This document shows positions 51,989-61,011 of a stretch of 64,000 nucleotides of DNA, piece by piece. The notes under the pieces are model-generated. The model was not told where the DNA came from and ran no database searches. It was given only the letters and a program-made list of their open reading frames with translations. The position numbers and the translations under genes are program-made. Positions within the stretch are counted from its first letter, which is position 1. Each line of letters opens with the position of its first letter. This DNA comes from JANNPJ01 sp965200525 (GTDB lineage: Bacteria > Actinomycetota > Actinomycetes > Actinomycetales > Kineosporiaceae): NCBI GenBank assembly GCA_965200525.1, contig OZ241368.1, forward strand, positions 124,001-188,000, read 5' to 3'.

Positions 51989-52040
51989 CGCCTGCGCCCC
52001 CTTGATGCTTCGATCCTCGATACAGTAGCGTCCGGTGCAC

Positions 52041-52058
52041 TGATTCGATTTCCGAAGC
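52041..52058. promoter_or_regulatory. HxlR box B between HxlR and NIPSNAP genes
   Basis: tgattcgatttccgaagc, almost identical to box A (51578-51595) and located in the divergent promoter region. Confidence 0.65.
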
Positions 52059-52133
52059 GACGGAACGGCTTCGTGAGGCGACTACCCACCTCAGCGACAC
52101 CATCCCGTACATCACCGAATGGCGGGAAACCTG

Positions 52134-52466
52134 ATGATCTACGAATTGCGAGTCTATCAAGTGGCGCCGGGAAGAATGGGCGACTTGCATGATCGTTTCA
52201 GAGCGCACACGCTCAGACTCTTTGAGAAGCACGACATTGTCCCCGTTGCCTTTTTCACTACGGAGGTGGGCCCGGCCAATGATCATCTGACCTACATCTT
52301 GCAATTCCAGGACATGGGTCACCGAGAGCGCGCCTGGAAATCCTTCATCGCGGACGAAGAATGGCAGGAGGTCTCCGCGCTCAGCAATCAACCTGGTCAG
52401 CTCTTGCTTCGCATTTCAAATAGCATATTGACGGCAACGGACTACTCGCCCTTGGGGGGCGACTAG
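52134..52466 (+). CDS. NIPSNAP-family protein
   Basis: A 110-residue NIPSNAP-type ferredoxin-like-fold protein (IYELRVYQVAPGRMGDLHDRF, THE KHDIVPVAFFTTEVG strand, YILQFQDMGHRERAW). Its GC content and third-position use are visibly lower than its neighbours (many A/T-ending codons), which suggests recent horizontal acquisition. ATG 52134 fits the family start; ATG 52119 is an alternative. It is divergent from the HxlR gene. Confidence 0.85.
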   Translation: MIYELRVYQVAPGRMGDLHDRFRAHTLRLFEKHDIVPVAFFTTEVGPANDHLTYILQFQDMGHRERAWKSFIADEEWQEVSALSNQPGQLLLRISNSILTATDYSPLGGD

Positions 52467-52503
52467 GGTGGACGGCCATGGTTATCGTCACATCACCCGG
52501 ACC

Positions 52504-53052
52504 TCAAACGGGCGAGTACGCCAACTCCACCAGCCCCGAGGCAAACGCCTTGCTCGACACCAGCCGCAGTTTGACGACGTCCGTGAACAGAGCAGCCCCC
52601 TTCCCCTCGGCCACGGGCACGACGCAGATCCGGAACTCGTCGATCAACCCCAGCTCGATCAGTGACCGCGCGAACGGCCCGGCCCCGTGGCACAGGATCG
52701 GCCCCCCGGGCTGCCCCTTCAACTTCGCGATCTCCTCAGCCGTGTCACCCGAGGCAATCGTGGTCGGCGCCCAGGTCGCGTCCCGCTCGGTGAGAGTCCG
52801 GGAGAACACCACCTTCGGGATCTCGTTCATCGGAGCAGCGTTGGCCAACGGCGACGTGGGCCAGTAGTCGCGCAGCGCCAGGTAGAGGCTGCGCCCCATG
52901 ATGTGCGTGCCGACCGACCGCAGCCGCGCGATCCCGTACTCCTCCTGCTCCGCGTCGTCCTCCATGGCCATGAACACGTTCATCGCCTCGGTACCCGGGT
53001 CGGCGCTGTATCCGTCAAGGGACATGAACGCGGAAAGAACGACCTGACGCAT
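52504..53052 (-). CDS. Dihydrofolate-reductase-like (RibD C-terminal domain) protein
   Basis: A 182-residue DHFR-like reductase: VVLSAFMSLDGYSADPG, HIMGRSLYLALRDYW, KVVFSRTL and ILCHGAGPFARSLIELGLIDEF. It is expected to bind NADPH and reduce unknown small molecules. ATG 53052 has a strong RBS (AGGAGG). It is one of three paralogues in the window and convergent with the NIPSNAP gene. Confidence 0.88.
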   Translation of the reverse strand: MRQVVLSAFMSLDGYSADPGTEAMNVFMAMEDDAEQEEYGIARLRSVGTHIMGRSLYLALRDYWPTSPLANAAPMNEIPKVVFSRTLTERDATWAPTTIASGDTAEEIAKLKGQPGGPILCHGAGPFARSLIELGLIDEFRICVVPVAEGKGAALFTDVVKLRLVSSKAFASGLVELAYSPV

Positions 53053-53072
53053 GGGACGCCTCCTGATAGGTG

Positions 53073-53611
53073 TTGATTCGCCAGCTAAGACGGCAGCTCG
53101 AGCAAGAACTCATCGGTCAACGTCTCCTGATGACGGACTGCCGTTGCCGTCACGGATCTGATGCAGGTCTTGGTATCGCTTCACCCACTCGTCGTTCAGC
53201 CGGTCGGCCTGCCGGTGATGGCGTGGCCCGACGGCCCGCGCGGTTGACGGGTCGATCACGAGCATTCCCAGAAGTTCGCGGACGAGCGCGGGCATATCGC
53301 CCACCAGGGCTTCGTAGACCACCCGGTGAGGCTGAATCCCGTGTGCGGCGAACCATCGTTCCCAGCCGGCCTACTGCCGACCAACCGGTCTACTCGGGGA
53401 TGAGCTGCTGGCGGGGCCTAGATCCGAGCCAGCAGGTACCGGTGGGGCCGAGCTCGGGCTGACCTTCTGGCTTGGCCCAAGCCGGCACCTGGTCCCGCAC
53501 CCACAAGCGCGAATCCCGAGCCGACTGCGCGGCGGGCGCAGGCCAGCAGGGCGACCGCCTGTGCCCACCGGCGAGCAGTTCCCGTGACGTTCGTGTTCAT
53601 TGTTGCGGCGC
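53073..53611. other. Relic-bearing stretch
   Basis: About 540 bases without an intact gene. It carries the Stf0 sulfotransferase tail on the minus strand (53110-53372). A 60-codon minus-strand frame near 53418-53600 has no recognisable motif or RBS. Confidence 0.4.
53110..53372 (-). pseudogene. Stf0-like sulfotransferase C-terminal relic
   Basis: The frame reads AGWERWFAAHGIQPHRVVYE, then LVRELLGMLVIDP and RQADRLNDEWVKRYQDL before a stop. This is the ending of Stf0-type (trehalose) sulfotransferases as I know the family. A TAG closes the frame just upstream (53373-53375) and the PAPS-binding N-terminus is missing. Confidence 0.55.
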
Positions 53612-54532
53612 TCAGCGGGGGTTGGTCGTTCGCCAGGCGACATAGTCGGCGACGGACCCTGCGACGTCGAACGCCGGGGCGAAGCCGGTGTCCGCCGCGA
53701 GTCGGTCGATGTCGAGGTAAGGGTCCTGCTCAGCGCCGTGCTCCCGCCCGGGACGCAGATCGAGCTTCAGTCCGGGGATGGCATCCTCGAGAGCGTCGAC
53801 GAACTGCCGGTTGGTGACCGGTCGCCCGCTGGACACGTTGTAGGTGTCGTACCGCAGGGTCGCCGCGGTGGTCAGCAGGGCGATCGCGCGCCCGGCGTCG
53901 GGGGCGTAGCAGCAGTCACCGCCGTCGTCGGCATATAACGAAACCGGCTGCTCACCGCGCAGCACGGCGCTGATGTACGGCGGGAGGTAGTAGAACTCCG
54001 ACTCCGGATCGACCAGCGGTCCCCAGATGGTGCCGATGCACAGCACGATCGGCTGCACGCCGCTGCCGGAGAGGCCGTGCGTGGCAAGTGGCTCGGCCGC
54101 CTTCTTGAAGGCCACCACCAGGTGCGGCAGTGCGGTGGTGGGCAGGGCGAGGTCTTCGGTCCAGGGAATCGGGCTGCTCCCGACGTACACCCCAAGGCTG
54201 CTGGCCACCGCGAACCGGCGCACGCCCCAGGCGCGAGCGGCGTCCAGCGCGTTGAGCAGCCCTGCCAGATCGGTGCGGAAGAAGTCGATGGGATCCCCGG
54301 CGGGAACGCTGCCGGCCAGATGCACGATGTCGCTGATCTCGTAGCGCTCACCCAGGGCCAGGAAGGCGGAACGATCGGTCACGTCAAGGCGCTCCACGCT
54401 CACCCGGCCGGCCAGGAACGACGGCACCTGCACCCGGCGGTGGCTGGTCACCACGACGGAATGGCCGAGATCCACCAGGGCGCGAGCGGTGTGGGCGCCG
54501 ATCATGCCGAGCCCGCCGGTGACGAGAATCAT
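53612..54532 (-). CDS. NAD-dependent epimerase/dehydratase
   Basis: A 306-residue extended SDR: cofactor motif MILVTGGLGMIGAHTARAL (1-19), HLAGSVPAG, ASSLGVY for the catalytic Ser and a conserved Lys further on (HLVVAFKKAAE). In place of the classic YxxxK the segment reads PHLVVAFKK, so the Tyr is not visible and activity may differ. The substrate is unknown (nucleotide sugar or small carbonyl). The ATG overlaps the stop of the DHFR-like gene (ATGA), so both form an operon. Confidence 0.88.
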   Translation of the reverse strand: MILVTGGLGMIGAHTARALVDLGHSVVVTSHRRVQVPSFLAGRVSVERLDVTDRSAFLALGERYEISDIVHLAGSVPAGDPIDFFRTDLAGLLNALDAARAWGVRRFAVASSLGVYVGSSPIPWTEDLALPTTALPHLVVAFKKAAEPLATHGLSGSGVQPIVLCIGTIWGPLVDPESEFYYLPPYISAVLRGEQPVSLYADDGGDCCYAPDAGRAIALLTTAATLRYDTYNVSSGRPVTNRQFVDALEDAIPGLKLDLRPGREHGAEQDPYLDIDRLAADTGFAPAFDVAGSVADYVAWRTTNPR

Positions 54533-55122
54533 CGGACCACCTCGTAGTGAAGGTGGGTGACGCCCGGGGCCGCGACCGCCTCGAGCAGGCGCAACGTCAC
54601 GTGCTCGGGCAGTGTCTCGAAGAAGGGGCGGCCGCAGCCCAGCAGGATCGGCACCTGATGCAACAGCACCTCGTCCACCAGCCCCGCGTGGAGCGCGGAC
54701 GTCAGGACGCCCCCGCCCATCAGGGCAACGTCCTTGTCGCCTGCAGCCTTGCGAGCCGCGGCCACCGCATCGTCGATACCGGTGGTGATGAGGGTCTGGT
54801 TTTCCGGCATACCCGGCAGGTCCCGGTGGCTGAGCACGAACAACGGCGCGGAAGGGTGCGGTGCCCCGCCGCCGATCCACCCCGAGTCGTCGTACGTCCG
54901 GCGACCGGCCACGGTGGCCCCCACCCGCGAGGCCTGAGCATCGAAGACGCGCGCGCTGGCGGCGCTCAGGCGGAACCCGTCGAACACCTGGCTGGCGGTG
55001 TCGCCGTCGAAGTACCAGTCGAACAGCATCGGCGCATCGCCGAGCCCGTGCCCGGTGCCGGGATCGCGGCCGGTGATGTACCCGTCGACCGAGACTGCGT
55101 GGGCACTGAAGACCTTGCTCAT
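54529..55122 (-). CDS. Dihydrofolate-reductase-like (RibD C-terminal domain) protein
   Basis: A 197-residue DHFR-like reductase: VFSAHAVSVDGYITGRDPG, ATVAGRRTYDDSGWIGG, PLFVLSHRDLPG and VALMGGGVLTSALHAGLVDEV. It is translationally coupled to the epimerase gene, which suggests consecutive steps on one compound. ATG 55122 follows GAAGGGAAG. It is the third such paralogue here and follows the AraC gene on the same strand, which may regulate it. Confidence 0.9.
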   Translation of the reverse strand: MSKVFSAHAVSVDGYITGRDPGTGHGLGDAPMLFDWYFDGDTASQVFDGFRLSAASARVFDAQASRVGATVAGRRTYDDSGWIGGGAPHPSAPLFVLSHRDLPGMPENQTLITTGIDDAVAAARKAAGDKDVALMGGGVLTSALHAGLVDEVLLHQVPILLGCGRPFFETLPEHVTLRLLEAVAAPGVTHLHYEVVR

Positions 55123-55231
55123 GGACTTCCCTTCGCCGTGGCTGCGAGGACCAGCACGCTACGACGGCAGCGCCAGCAGTTCTTGAACGAATCGAGCAGC
55201 CTTCGGATCGCATCGTCCGGGTCGGCACGGT

Positions 55232-56131
55232 TCAGGCGACCAATGGCGGCCGGCCTCGGCCCGCGAGGAAGGGGGCGTACGAAGCCGAGTGGTCGTGCCC
55301 GCACGAGCACCGATCGAGCGTGCCGCCGAGCGACCGCCGCGGCGTGAGTCCGGTCAGGCGTACGCATTCGCGACCGAGGTGGGCCTGATCGGCGTACCCC
55401 ACGTCGAGCGCCAGCGAGGCAGGGCCGGTCCGCCGCCGGTCTGCGGGGGTGGCTCCGGCCTGGGCCAGCGCGAGAAATCCTTGGAAACGCAGGGTCCGCT
55501 GCAGCACCTTCGGCGTCATCCCGACCGAGGTCAGGCAGCGCCGACGCAGCTGGCTGGCTGACAGGGCCAAGTGGCCGGCCAGCGTGTCGATGTCCAGCGG
55601 ATGCCACGGCATCAGCGCCCGAACGGCCTCACCCACCAGCGGGTCCGGCCGGTCGGCCTGACGCAACTGCGCGAGCAGGGCGGTCTGGAGGAGCTGAAGT
55701 GCCCGCTCCGCAGTGGCGGCCCGGGTCATGGCCTCGACCAACCGGTCGATCGATCGTCCCCCGAACCGGGTCAGGCCCACACGCTGATCGACGAGGTCGT
55801 CGAGCCCGGCCGGAAGCGGCGGAGCGGCGCCCGGCAGGAACCGCACGCCCACGATCGTGGTGCGAGCCGGGATCAGCTCGATCTGCGGTCCGGTCAACGG
55901 GCCGAGCACTTGGGGCCGGCCCCCGATGGGAAAATGCAGTTCGACTCCGCCCGTGGGCAGATGGCGCTGCTGGTAGGCAACCGCACCTGTGCGCTGGATC
56001 CACACCGTCCGCACGACGCCGGCCAAGGGGGCCAGCGGGGCCTGCTCCAGGTAGGACTCCACCGGTGATGCTGCCTCTCGCTGGCTCCGTCCCGCCGGAC
56101 GAGGGTAACGCCGGGGATCAGGTGTGGCCAT
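55232..56131 (-). CDS. AraC-family transcriptional regulator
   Basis: A 299-residue regulator with an N-terminal domain of the DUF6597/AraC type (WIQRTGAVAYQQRHLPTGGVELHF) and a C-terminal AraC double HTH (LAGHLALSASQLRRRCLTSVGMTP; SLALDVGYADQAHLGRE). ATG 56131 lacks an RBS; GTG 56062 with GAGAGG about ten bases upstream is a good alternative that keeps the conserved part. The C-terminus is Cys/His-bearing (CSCGHDH), which is unusual and might bind metal. It is upstream of the DHFR-epimerase pair. Confidence 0.88.
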   Translation of the reverse strand: MATPDPRRYPRPAGRSQREAASPVESYLEQAPLAPLAGVVRTVWIQRTGAVAYQQRHLPTGGVELHFPIGGRPQVLGPLTGPQIELIPARTTIVGVRFLPGAAPPLPAGLDDLVDQRVGLTRFGGRSIDRLVEAMTRAATAERALQLLQTALLAQLRQADRPDPLVGEAVRALMPWHPLDIDTLAGHLALSASQLRRRCLTSVGMTPKVLQRTLRFQGFLALAQAGATPADRRRTGPASLALDVGYADQAHLGRECVRLTGLTPRRSLGGTLDRCSCGHDHSASYAPFLAGRGRPPLVA

Positions 56132-56633
56132 CGCGGTCCGCACCAAGCAACTGACGGCACGCCATGACGGCTCGTGCGGTTGACGGACCGACCGCGAGCA
56201 GGGTGACTCGCTCTGGCATTCCCTGAACGTTGCCTTATTGGCTTCACCCCGCTCGGCGTTGTCATCACGTTCAACGCCGGTTAGAGCTGGAAGCGAGCGG
56301 ACAGCACCCGGAACGGCTGAGATCATTTCGTGACTCACCACGTGTCAACGCCTTGACGAGGCGCTGCTTCGTCCAGGTTGAGACCGACAGGGACAAGGCC
56401 GCGCAGGGCAGCAGGTCGCCTACGTAGTGTTCCCGTGCCCGCCCCGGCAATGCCGATGGCTGGGAAGCCGAGTAACCGGCAGCTTCGTCGACGTTGCATT
56501 TTTCGAACGTGGTCGGACGATCACGCCCACCATGTGGGCCCGGCGTCGGCCGGGTAAGGTGCTCCTCCACGGGCGCGGCGAGACACCGGGCCTACTCGTT
56601 CCAGCACCCCAGGGCCGGCCCGGAGAGGACGAC
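56132..56633. other. Intergenic stretch between AraC and the ABC operon
   Basis: About 500 bases that must hold the divergent promoters of the AraC gene and the ABC transporter operon. I see no conserved small gene, long palindrome or strong hairpin. Confidence 0.35.
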
Positions 56634-59459
56634 ATGCCGCGCGGTTGGCCGCTGCTCCACCGGGCGCCGTTCCGCCTCGTGCGGGCCGGCTCGATCGGGG
56701 CCATGATCCTGGTCTCGGTCGCCCTGCTGGCCGGCCTGTTCGCGGCCGGGCCGCTGTTCGGCTCGGCCACCGCGGCCGGGGGCCTGGCCCAGCGGCTGGC
56801 CACCATCCCGGAGACCACCGGGGCCAGCCTGCGCCCGGTGGTCCAGGTCACCGTCTTCAACGGCCCCCAGCACTCGACCGAACCCCAGATCAAGGCCCTG
56901 GTGGACGCCGTCCCCGACCTGGGCCGGCCGGTGACCAGCGTCTGGGCCGACGCCTGGCAGCTGGACGAGCGCCAGCCGGTCCCCTACGCGCTGGCCGGCG
57001 GGACGCGCGAGGCCGCGGTGCTGTACTTCCGCACGGGCGCGGTGGACGCGCTGAAGATCGCCGCCGGTCAGCGGGGCACACCCGGGCTGTGGGTGCCCGA
57101 GGGCATGGCCCGCGACCTGCACCTACAGCCAGGTTCCATGGTCGAGGTGGGCAAGACGTACCGCTACGACCTGCCCAGCTGCGGTTCGCCGCTGAACCGG
57201 CTCTCGGGCAAGGTTCCGGCCGGCGGGCAGTCCCAGGTGAAGGTGGCCGGGATCTACCGGACCGCCGCCGACGGCCGGCTGCCGATGGGCGAGTTCTTCG
57301 CCCACCTGGGCGTCTCGCTGCCGGGCGACCCGGCCTCCTGCCCCACTCCGGCGGCCCTGCTGATCGGCGACCGGGGGACGATCGACACCGCCCTCGCGGT
57401 CGCCAAGGAGCAGCCGTTGTGGACCTACACCGCGAGCCTGACCGCCGTCGGCCAGACACCCGCCCATCTGCGCACGGCGGCCGCGGCCGCGGGGCAGCTG
57501 CGGTTGGCGGCCTCGGAGCCGGGCACCCCGGAGTCGACCGTGATGCAGCAGGCCGCCACGGACAGCCGGGTCGACACCGGGCTGCCCGCCATCCAGGCTC
57601 AGGCCGAGGCCGATGCGACCGTCGCCCGCCAGCAGGGGCGCGGGATCGCCTACGCCGGCGGGGCACTCGGCCTGGCCGCGGTCGTGGTGGCGCTGCGGGC
57701 GCTGGCTCAGCGCCGGCGGCGCGAGAGCGAACTGCTCCTCGGACTGGGGACGCCGACCCGGGTGGTGATCGGTGCCGGCACGATCGAGCTGCTGGTGCCG
57801 ACCCTGCTGGGGGCCCTGGCCGGCTGGGCCGCGGCGACCTTGGCCTTCAAGTTCTTCGGCCCCCAGCCGCAGCTGGACCCGGCCGCGGTGCGTCTGGCCG
57901 CGGTGTCGGCCGACGAAGCCGCGGTGGTCACCCTGGTGGCGAGCGCGCTGGTCACCCTGGCCCAGATCCGGCAGGTCTCCCGGTCGCTGGCCGGGGCGGG
58001 GATCTCGCGGCTGGGCTCGCCCTGGCTGCCGCTGCTCACCGGGGCGACCGTACTGGTGGTGATCGCGACGCTGACCCGCGAGCGGGGCCGCTCCTACAGC
58101 GACCCGATGGCCGCCCTGCTGCCGATCCTGGTGCTGGCCTGCGGCTGCGCGGTGGTCGCGCGGCTCGCGAGCGCCACCGCGGCGGCGGTGCGGCGGTGGC
58201 GCTCCGGCCCGGCCGGGGAACCTGCCGCGGCGTCCACGAAGGCGGGTGGGGCCGAGGTCGACCGGCTGGTGCTGCGGGGTCTGCGGCGGACCGGAGTCGC
58301 CGTCGCCGACCTGGTGGTGATCATGAGTGTGGGGATCGGCGTCCTGGCTTATGGGCTCTTCTCGGCCACCCAGGTGCACCAGTCGGTGGACGACAAGGCC
58401 GCCGTCCTGGCCGGGGCGCCCAGCACCGCCCACATCCCGTACTCGTGGCTGATGGGTGGCGGTGAGGGCCCCTCGCCCAACCTCGGCGCCGGCACGACGG
58501 CCGTCTGGCGCGCGCACGGCCAGGTGAACCCGGACAACCGGGTGTTCCAGATCCTCGTGGTCGACCCGGACGCGCTCAGCAACGTGGCCAGCTGGGGCTC
58601 CGGGCAGGAGCTGGCCGACGCCCGCACCGCCCTGCGCTCCTTCGGCGCCTTGGCCCCGGAAGTCGCCGCGGCGCCCGGTTCGCCGCAACCGGCCCTGCTG
58701 ATCGGGCCCAGCGAGCGCAGGGCCGGCACGACCGCCCAGCTGCAGATCGGCTCCTCGATCACCACCACGGTGAAGATCAACCAGCGGCTCGAGGCGTTCC
58801 CGGGAGTGCTCGCCCCGACCCTGGTGTTCGATGCCCGCACGTTCTTCTCCCGCCTGGATCCGAGCCTGGATCCCACCAAGCGGACCGATCGCCCGTACGA
58901 CCTGCAGGGCGACTTCGCCACCTGGCTCTGGACCCGTTCCAGCCTGCCCGTCCTGCGCCAGCGGGTGCTCGATCGCGGCCTGCCGCTGTGGCAGTCCTCC
59001 ACCTTGACCCAGGCCCGGGCCACCCCGGCCCTGACCTCGAGTGAGTGGGCGGCCACCTACCAGGTCGTTCTGGGGCTGGCCGCGGCCGCGCTGGCCGGCC
59101 TGGCCGTGGTGGTGGCCGTGGACCGGCGGGTGGCCCGGGCCGCCCCGGTCGACCTGCTGCTCAAGCGGTTCGGCGTGCGCCCGGCCCGGTTGCTGTGGTT
59201 GCGGACCCTGGAGCTGGTCGCGACCGGGGCCGGCGCGCTGGCCGTGCTGGTGGCCCCGCTGGCCCTGATGGTGGTGCTGCTGCCGCGCCTGATCGAGCCC
59301 GATCCGGCCCTGACCCCCTCGATGCCGGTCCGGGTGAACGCCCTGCCGCTGGTGCTGAGCGTGGCCGCCGCCGCGGTGCTGGTGGTGGTGGCGGCCCTGG
59401 CCGCCGCTCGCCGTTCGGCCGCCCTGGTCCCGAGCGAGGTGCTGCGCGATGACGCCTGA
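56634..59459 (+). CDS. FtsX-like (MacB-type) ABC transporter permease
   Basis: A 941-residue permease. It starts with a membrane helix (about 20-45) and an extracellular domain (50-330), then a first block of FtsX helices (about 335-510), a further helix near 555-580, a second extracellular domain (590-800) and a last block of three helices (about 805-930), i.e. a duplicated FtsX architecture. Such permeases work as mechanotransmitters or lipoprotein/peptide exporters rather than classical channels. ATG 56634 follows GGAGAGGAC. It forms an operon with two different ATPases. Confidence 0.88.
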   Translation: MPRGWPLLHRAPFRLVRAGSIGAMILVSVALLAGLFAAGPLFGSATAAGGLAQRLATIPETTGASLRPVVQVTVFNGPQHSTEPQIKALVDAVPDLGRPVTSVWADAWQLDERQPVPYALAGGTREAAVLYFRTGAVDALKIAAGQRGTPGLWVPEGMARDLHLQPGSMVEVGKTYRYDLPSCGSPLNRLSGKVPAGGQSQVKVAGIYRTAADGRLPMGEFFAHLGVSLPGDPASCPTPAALLIGDRGTIDTALAVAKEQPLWTYTASLTAVGQTPAHLRTAAAAAGQLRLAASEPGTPESTVMQQAATDSRVDTGLPAIQAQAEADATVARQQGRGIAYAGGALGLAAVVVALRALAQRRRRESELLLGLGTPTRVVIGAGTIELLVPTLLGALAGWAAATLAFKFFGPQPQLDPAAVRLAAVSADEAAVVTLVASALVTLAQIRQVSRSLAGAGISRLGSPWLPLLTGATVLVVIATLTRERGRSYSDPMAALLPILVLACGCAVVARLASATAAAVRRWRSGPAGEPAAASTKAGGAEVDRLVLRGLRRTGVAVADLVVIMSVGIGVLAYGLFSATQVHQSVDDKAAVLAGAPSTAHIPYSWLMGGGEGPSPNLGAGTTAVWRAHGQVNPDNRVFQILVVDPDALSNVASWGSGQELADARTALRSFGALAPEVAAAPGSPQPALLIGPSERRAGTTAQLQIGSSITTTVKINQRLEAFPGVLAPTLVFDARTFFSRLDPSLDPTKRTDRPYDLQGDFATWLWTRSSLPVLRQRVLDRGLPLWQSSTLTQARATPALTSSEWAATYQVVLGLAAAALAGLAVVVAVDRRVARAAPVDLLLKRFGVRPARLLWLRTLELVATGAGALAVLVAPLALMVVLLPRLIEPDPALTPSMPVRVNALPLVLSVAAAAVLVVVAALAAARRSAALVPSEVLRDDA

Positions 59460-60399
59460 GCCCACGCCTGTGCCGGCGCCCGACCTCGCGCCCGCGGCCA
59501 CCTTTCGCAACGTGGTGCGGATCTACCAGGCCGCCTCGGGCGAGGTGCACGCCCTGCGCGGGGTCGACGTCGACTTTCCCCGCGGCAGCGTCACCGCGAT
59601 CGCCGGGCCCTCCGGCGGGGGCAAGAGCACCATGCTGTCGATCCTGGCCCTGCGCGACCGGGTCAGCGCGGGCACGATCTCCCTGCTGGGCCACGACGTC
59701 ACCCGCGCGCGGGGCGGCACGCTCAAAGGCCTGCGCCGCACGTCGATCGCCTGGGTCCCGCAGCGGCCCAGTCACGGCTTGCTGCCCCACCTCACCGCTC
59801 GCGAGAACCTGATGCAGGTGGCCAAAGTGCGCGGGCGCAGCCAGGGCTGGACGCCCGACGAGGCCCTGGAGCTGCTCGGCCTGAGCGCCCGGGCGGGCGG
59901 GCGGCCCGGGCAGCTGTCCGGCGGCGAGCAGCAGCGCCTGGCCGTGGCCGCCGCCGTGATGCACGCCCCCGACCTGGTGGTGGCCGACGAGCCCACGGCC
60001 GAACTGGACGACCCCAACGCCGACCGGGTGATCTCCGCCTTCCTGGCCGTGGCCGCCCTCGGCACCACCTGCGTGCTCTCGACCCATGACGCGCGGGCCC
60101 TGCGCCTGCTGCCGCGGGTGCTGCAGCTGCGCCAGGGGGTCCTGTCGGCCGAGCGGTCCGGGACGGCCCAGCAGGCCTCCGGGGCGGTCCGCACGGCCGA
60201 GGCGGTGATCGACTCGGCCGGGCGCCTGCAGTTGCCGCCCGAGGCCCTGCGCCTGTTCCCGGGACGGCGGGTCAGCGTCCGCCTCGACGGCGAGCTCGTC
60301 GTCCTCGCTGCCCCGGCCCTCGAGGCGCCCGCACCATCAGACCCGCAGCCGGACCCGCGAGCCGAATCTGATGCCGACCCCGGATCGGAGCAGACGTGA
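59449..60399 (+). CDS. ABC ATPase 1 of the MacB-like system
   Basis: A 316-residue ATPase of the MacB/LolD type: Walker A GPSGGGKST, Q-loop VPQRPSHGLLPHLTARENL, signature LSGGEQQRLAVAAAV, Walker B DLVVADEPTAELDDP and H-loop STHDARAL. The C-terminal 90 residues form an extra domain with a proline/aspartate-rich tail. It overlaps the permease by 11 bases and the second ATPase by four (GTGA), so three subunits are made together. A heterodimeric ATPase is likely. Confidence 0.92.
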   Translation: MTPEPTPVPAPDLAPAATFRNVVRIYQAASGEVHALRGVDVDFPRGSVTAIAGPSGGGKSTMLSILALRDRVSAGTISLLGHDVTRARGGTLKGLRRTSIAWVPQRPSHGLLPHLTARENLMQVAKVRGRSQGWTPDEALELLGLSARAGGRPGQLSGGEQQRLAVAAAVMHAPDLVVADEPTAELDDPNADRVISAFLAVAALGTTCVLSTHDARALRLLPRVLQLRQGVLSAERSGTAQQASGAVRTAEAVIDSAGRLQLPPEALRLFPGRRVSVRLDGELVVLAAPALEAPAPSDPQPDPRAESDADPGSEQT

Positions 60400-61007
60400 G
60401 CGGCGAACCGTTGCTGGCCGTGCGCGGCGTCGATCACGGCGTCCTGCACGGGGTGGAGCTGCTGGCCGAGCCGGCCACCCTGGTCGCGCTGACCGGTCAC
60501 TCCGGCTCGGGCAAGTCCACCCTGTGCCATTTGGTGGCCGGCCTCGAGCGACCCGAGCGTGGCACCGTCACCCTCGAGGGCACCTCGACCGCCGATGTCA
60601 CCGACTGGTCGCGGATCTCCGTCGTCCCCCAGCGCCTGGCCCTGCTGGAGCAGCTGACCGGCCTGGAAAACCTTGCTCTGCCCGTTCTTTCGGCCGGGCT
60701 GGTGGCCGACCCGCAGGTCGCCCGGGCCCAGCTCGACGCTCTGGGGGTCAGCGTGCTGGCCGAGCGCCCGGTGGGCCGCGGCTCGATCGGCGAGCAGCAG
60801 CGGGTGGCCGTGGCCCGGGCCCTGATCCTGCCGGCGGCGCTGATCGTGCTGGACGAGCCGACCGCCCACCAGGACGACGAGAACGCCGAGCGCGTGGTCG
60901 CCGCGATCACGGCCGCCGTCGAGAGCGGTTCACTGCTGGTGATCTCTACCCATGACCCGCGGTTGCTGCGGATCGCGACGCTCCAGGTCGCCCTCGGTTC
61001 CGGCTGA
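60396..61007 (+). CDS. ABC ATPase 2 of the MacB-like system, degenerate signature
   Basis: A 203-residue ATPase: Walker A GHSGSGKST, Q-loop VPQRLALLEQLTGLENL, Walker B LIVLDEPTAHQDDENA and H-loop STHDPRLL are intact, but the signature reads GRGSIGEQQRVAVARAL instead of LSGGQ. That is the pattern of the degenerate partner in asymmetric ABC dimers. The GTG start at 60396 overlaps the previous stop. It is the last gene of the operon. Confidence 0.9.
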   Translation: MSGEPLLAVRGVDHGVLHGVELLAEPATLVALTGHSGSGKSTLCHLVAGLERPERGTVTLEGTSTADVTDWSRISVVPQRLALLEQLTGLENLALPVLSAGLVADPQVARAQLDALGVSVLAERPVGRGSIGEQQRVAVARALILPAALIVLDEPTAHQDDENAERVVAAITAAVESGSLLVISTHDPRLLRIATLQVALGSG

Positions 61008-61011
61008 GCCG

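Noticed and set aside
53418..53600. A 60-codon minus-strand frame
   Set aside because: No motif, poor start context and composition typical of random GC-rich frames.
57123..59510. A 795-codon minus-strand frame opposite the FtsX-like permease
   Set aside because: Low-complexity Gly/Arg/Gln/His composition and no motif; the permease on the plus strand is well supported.
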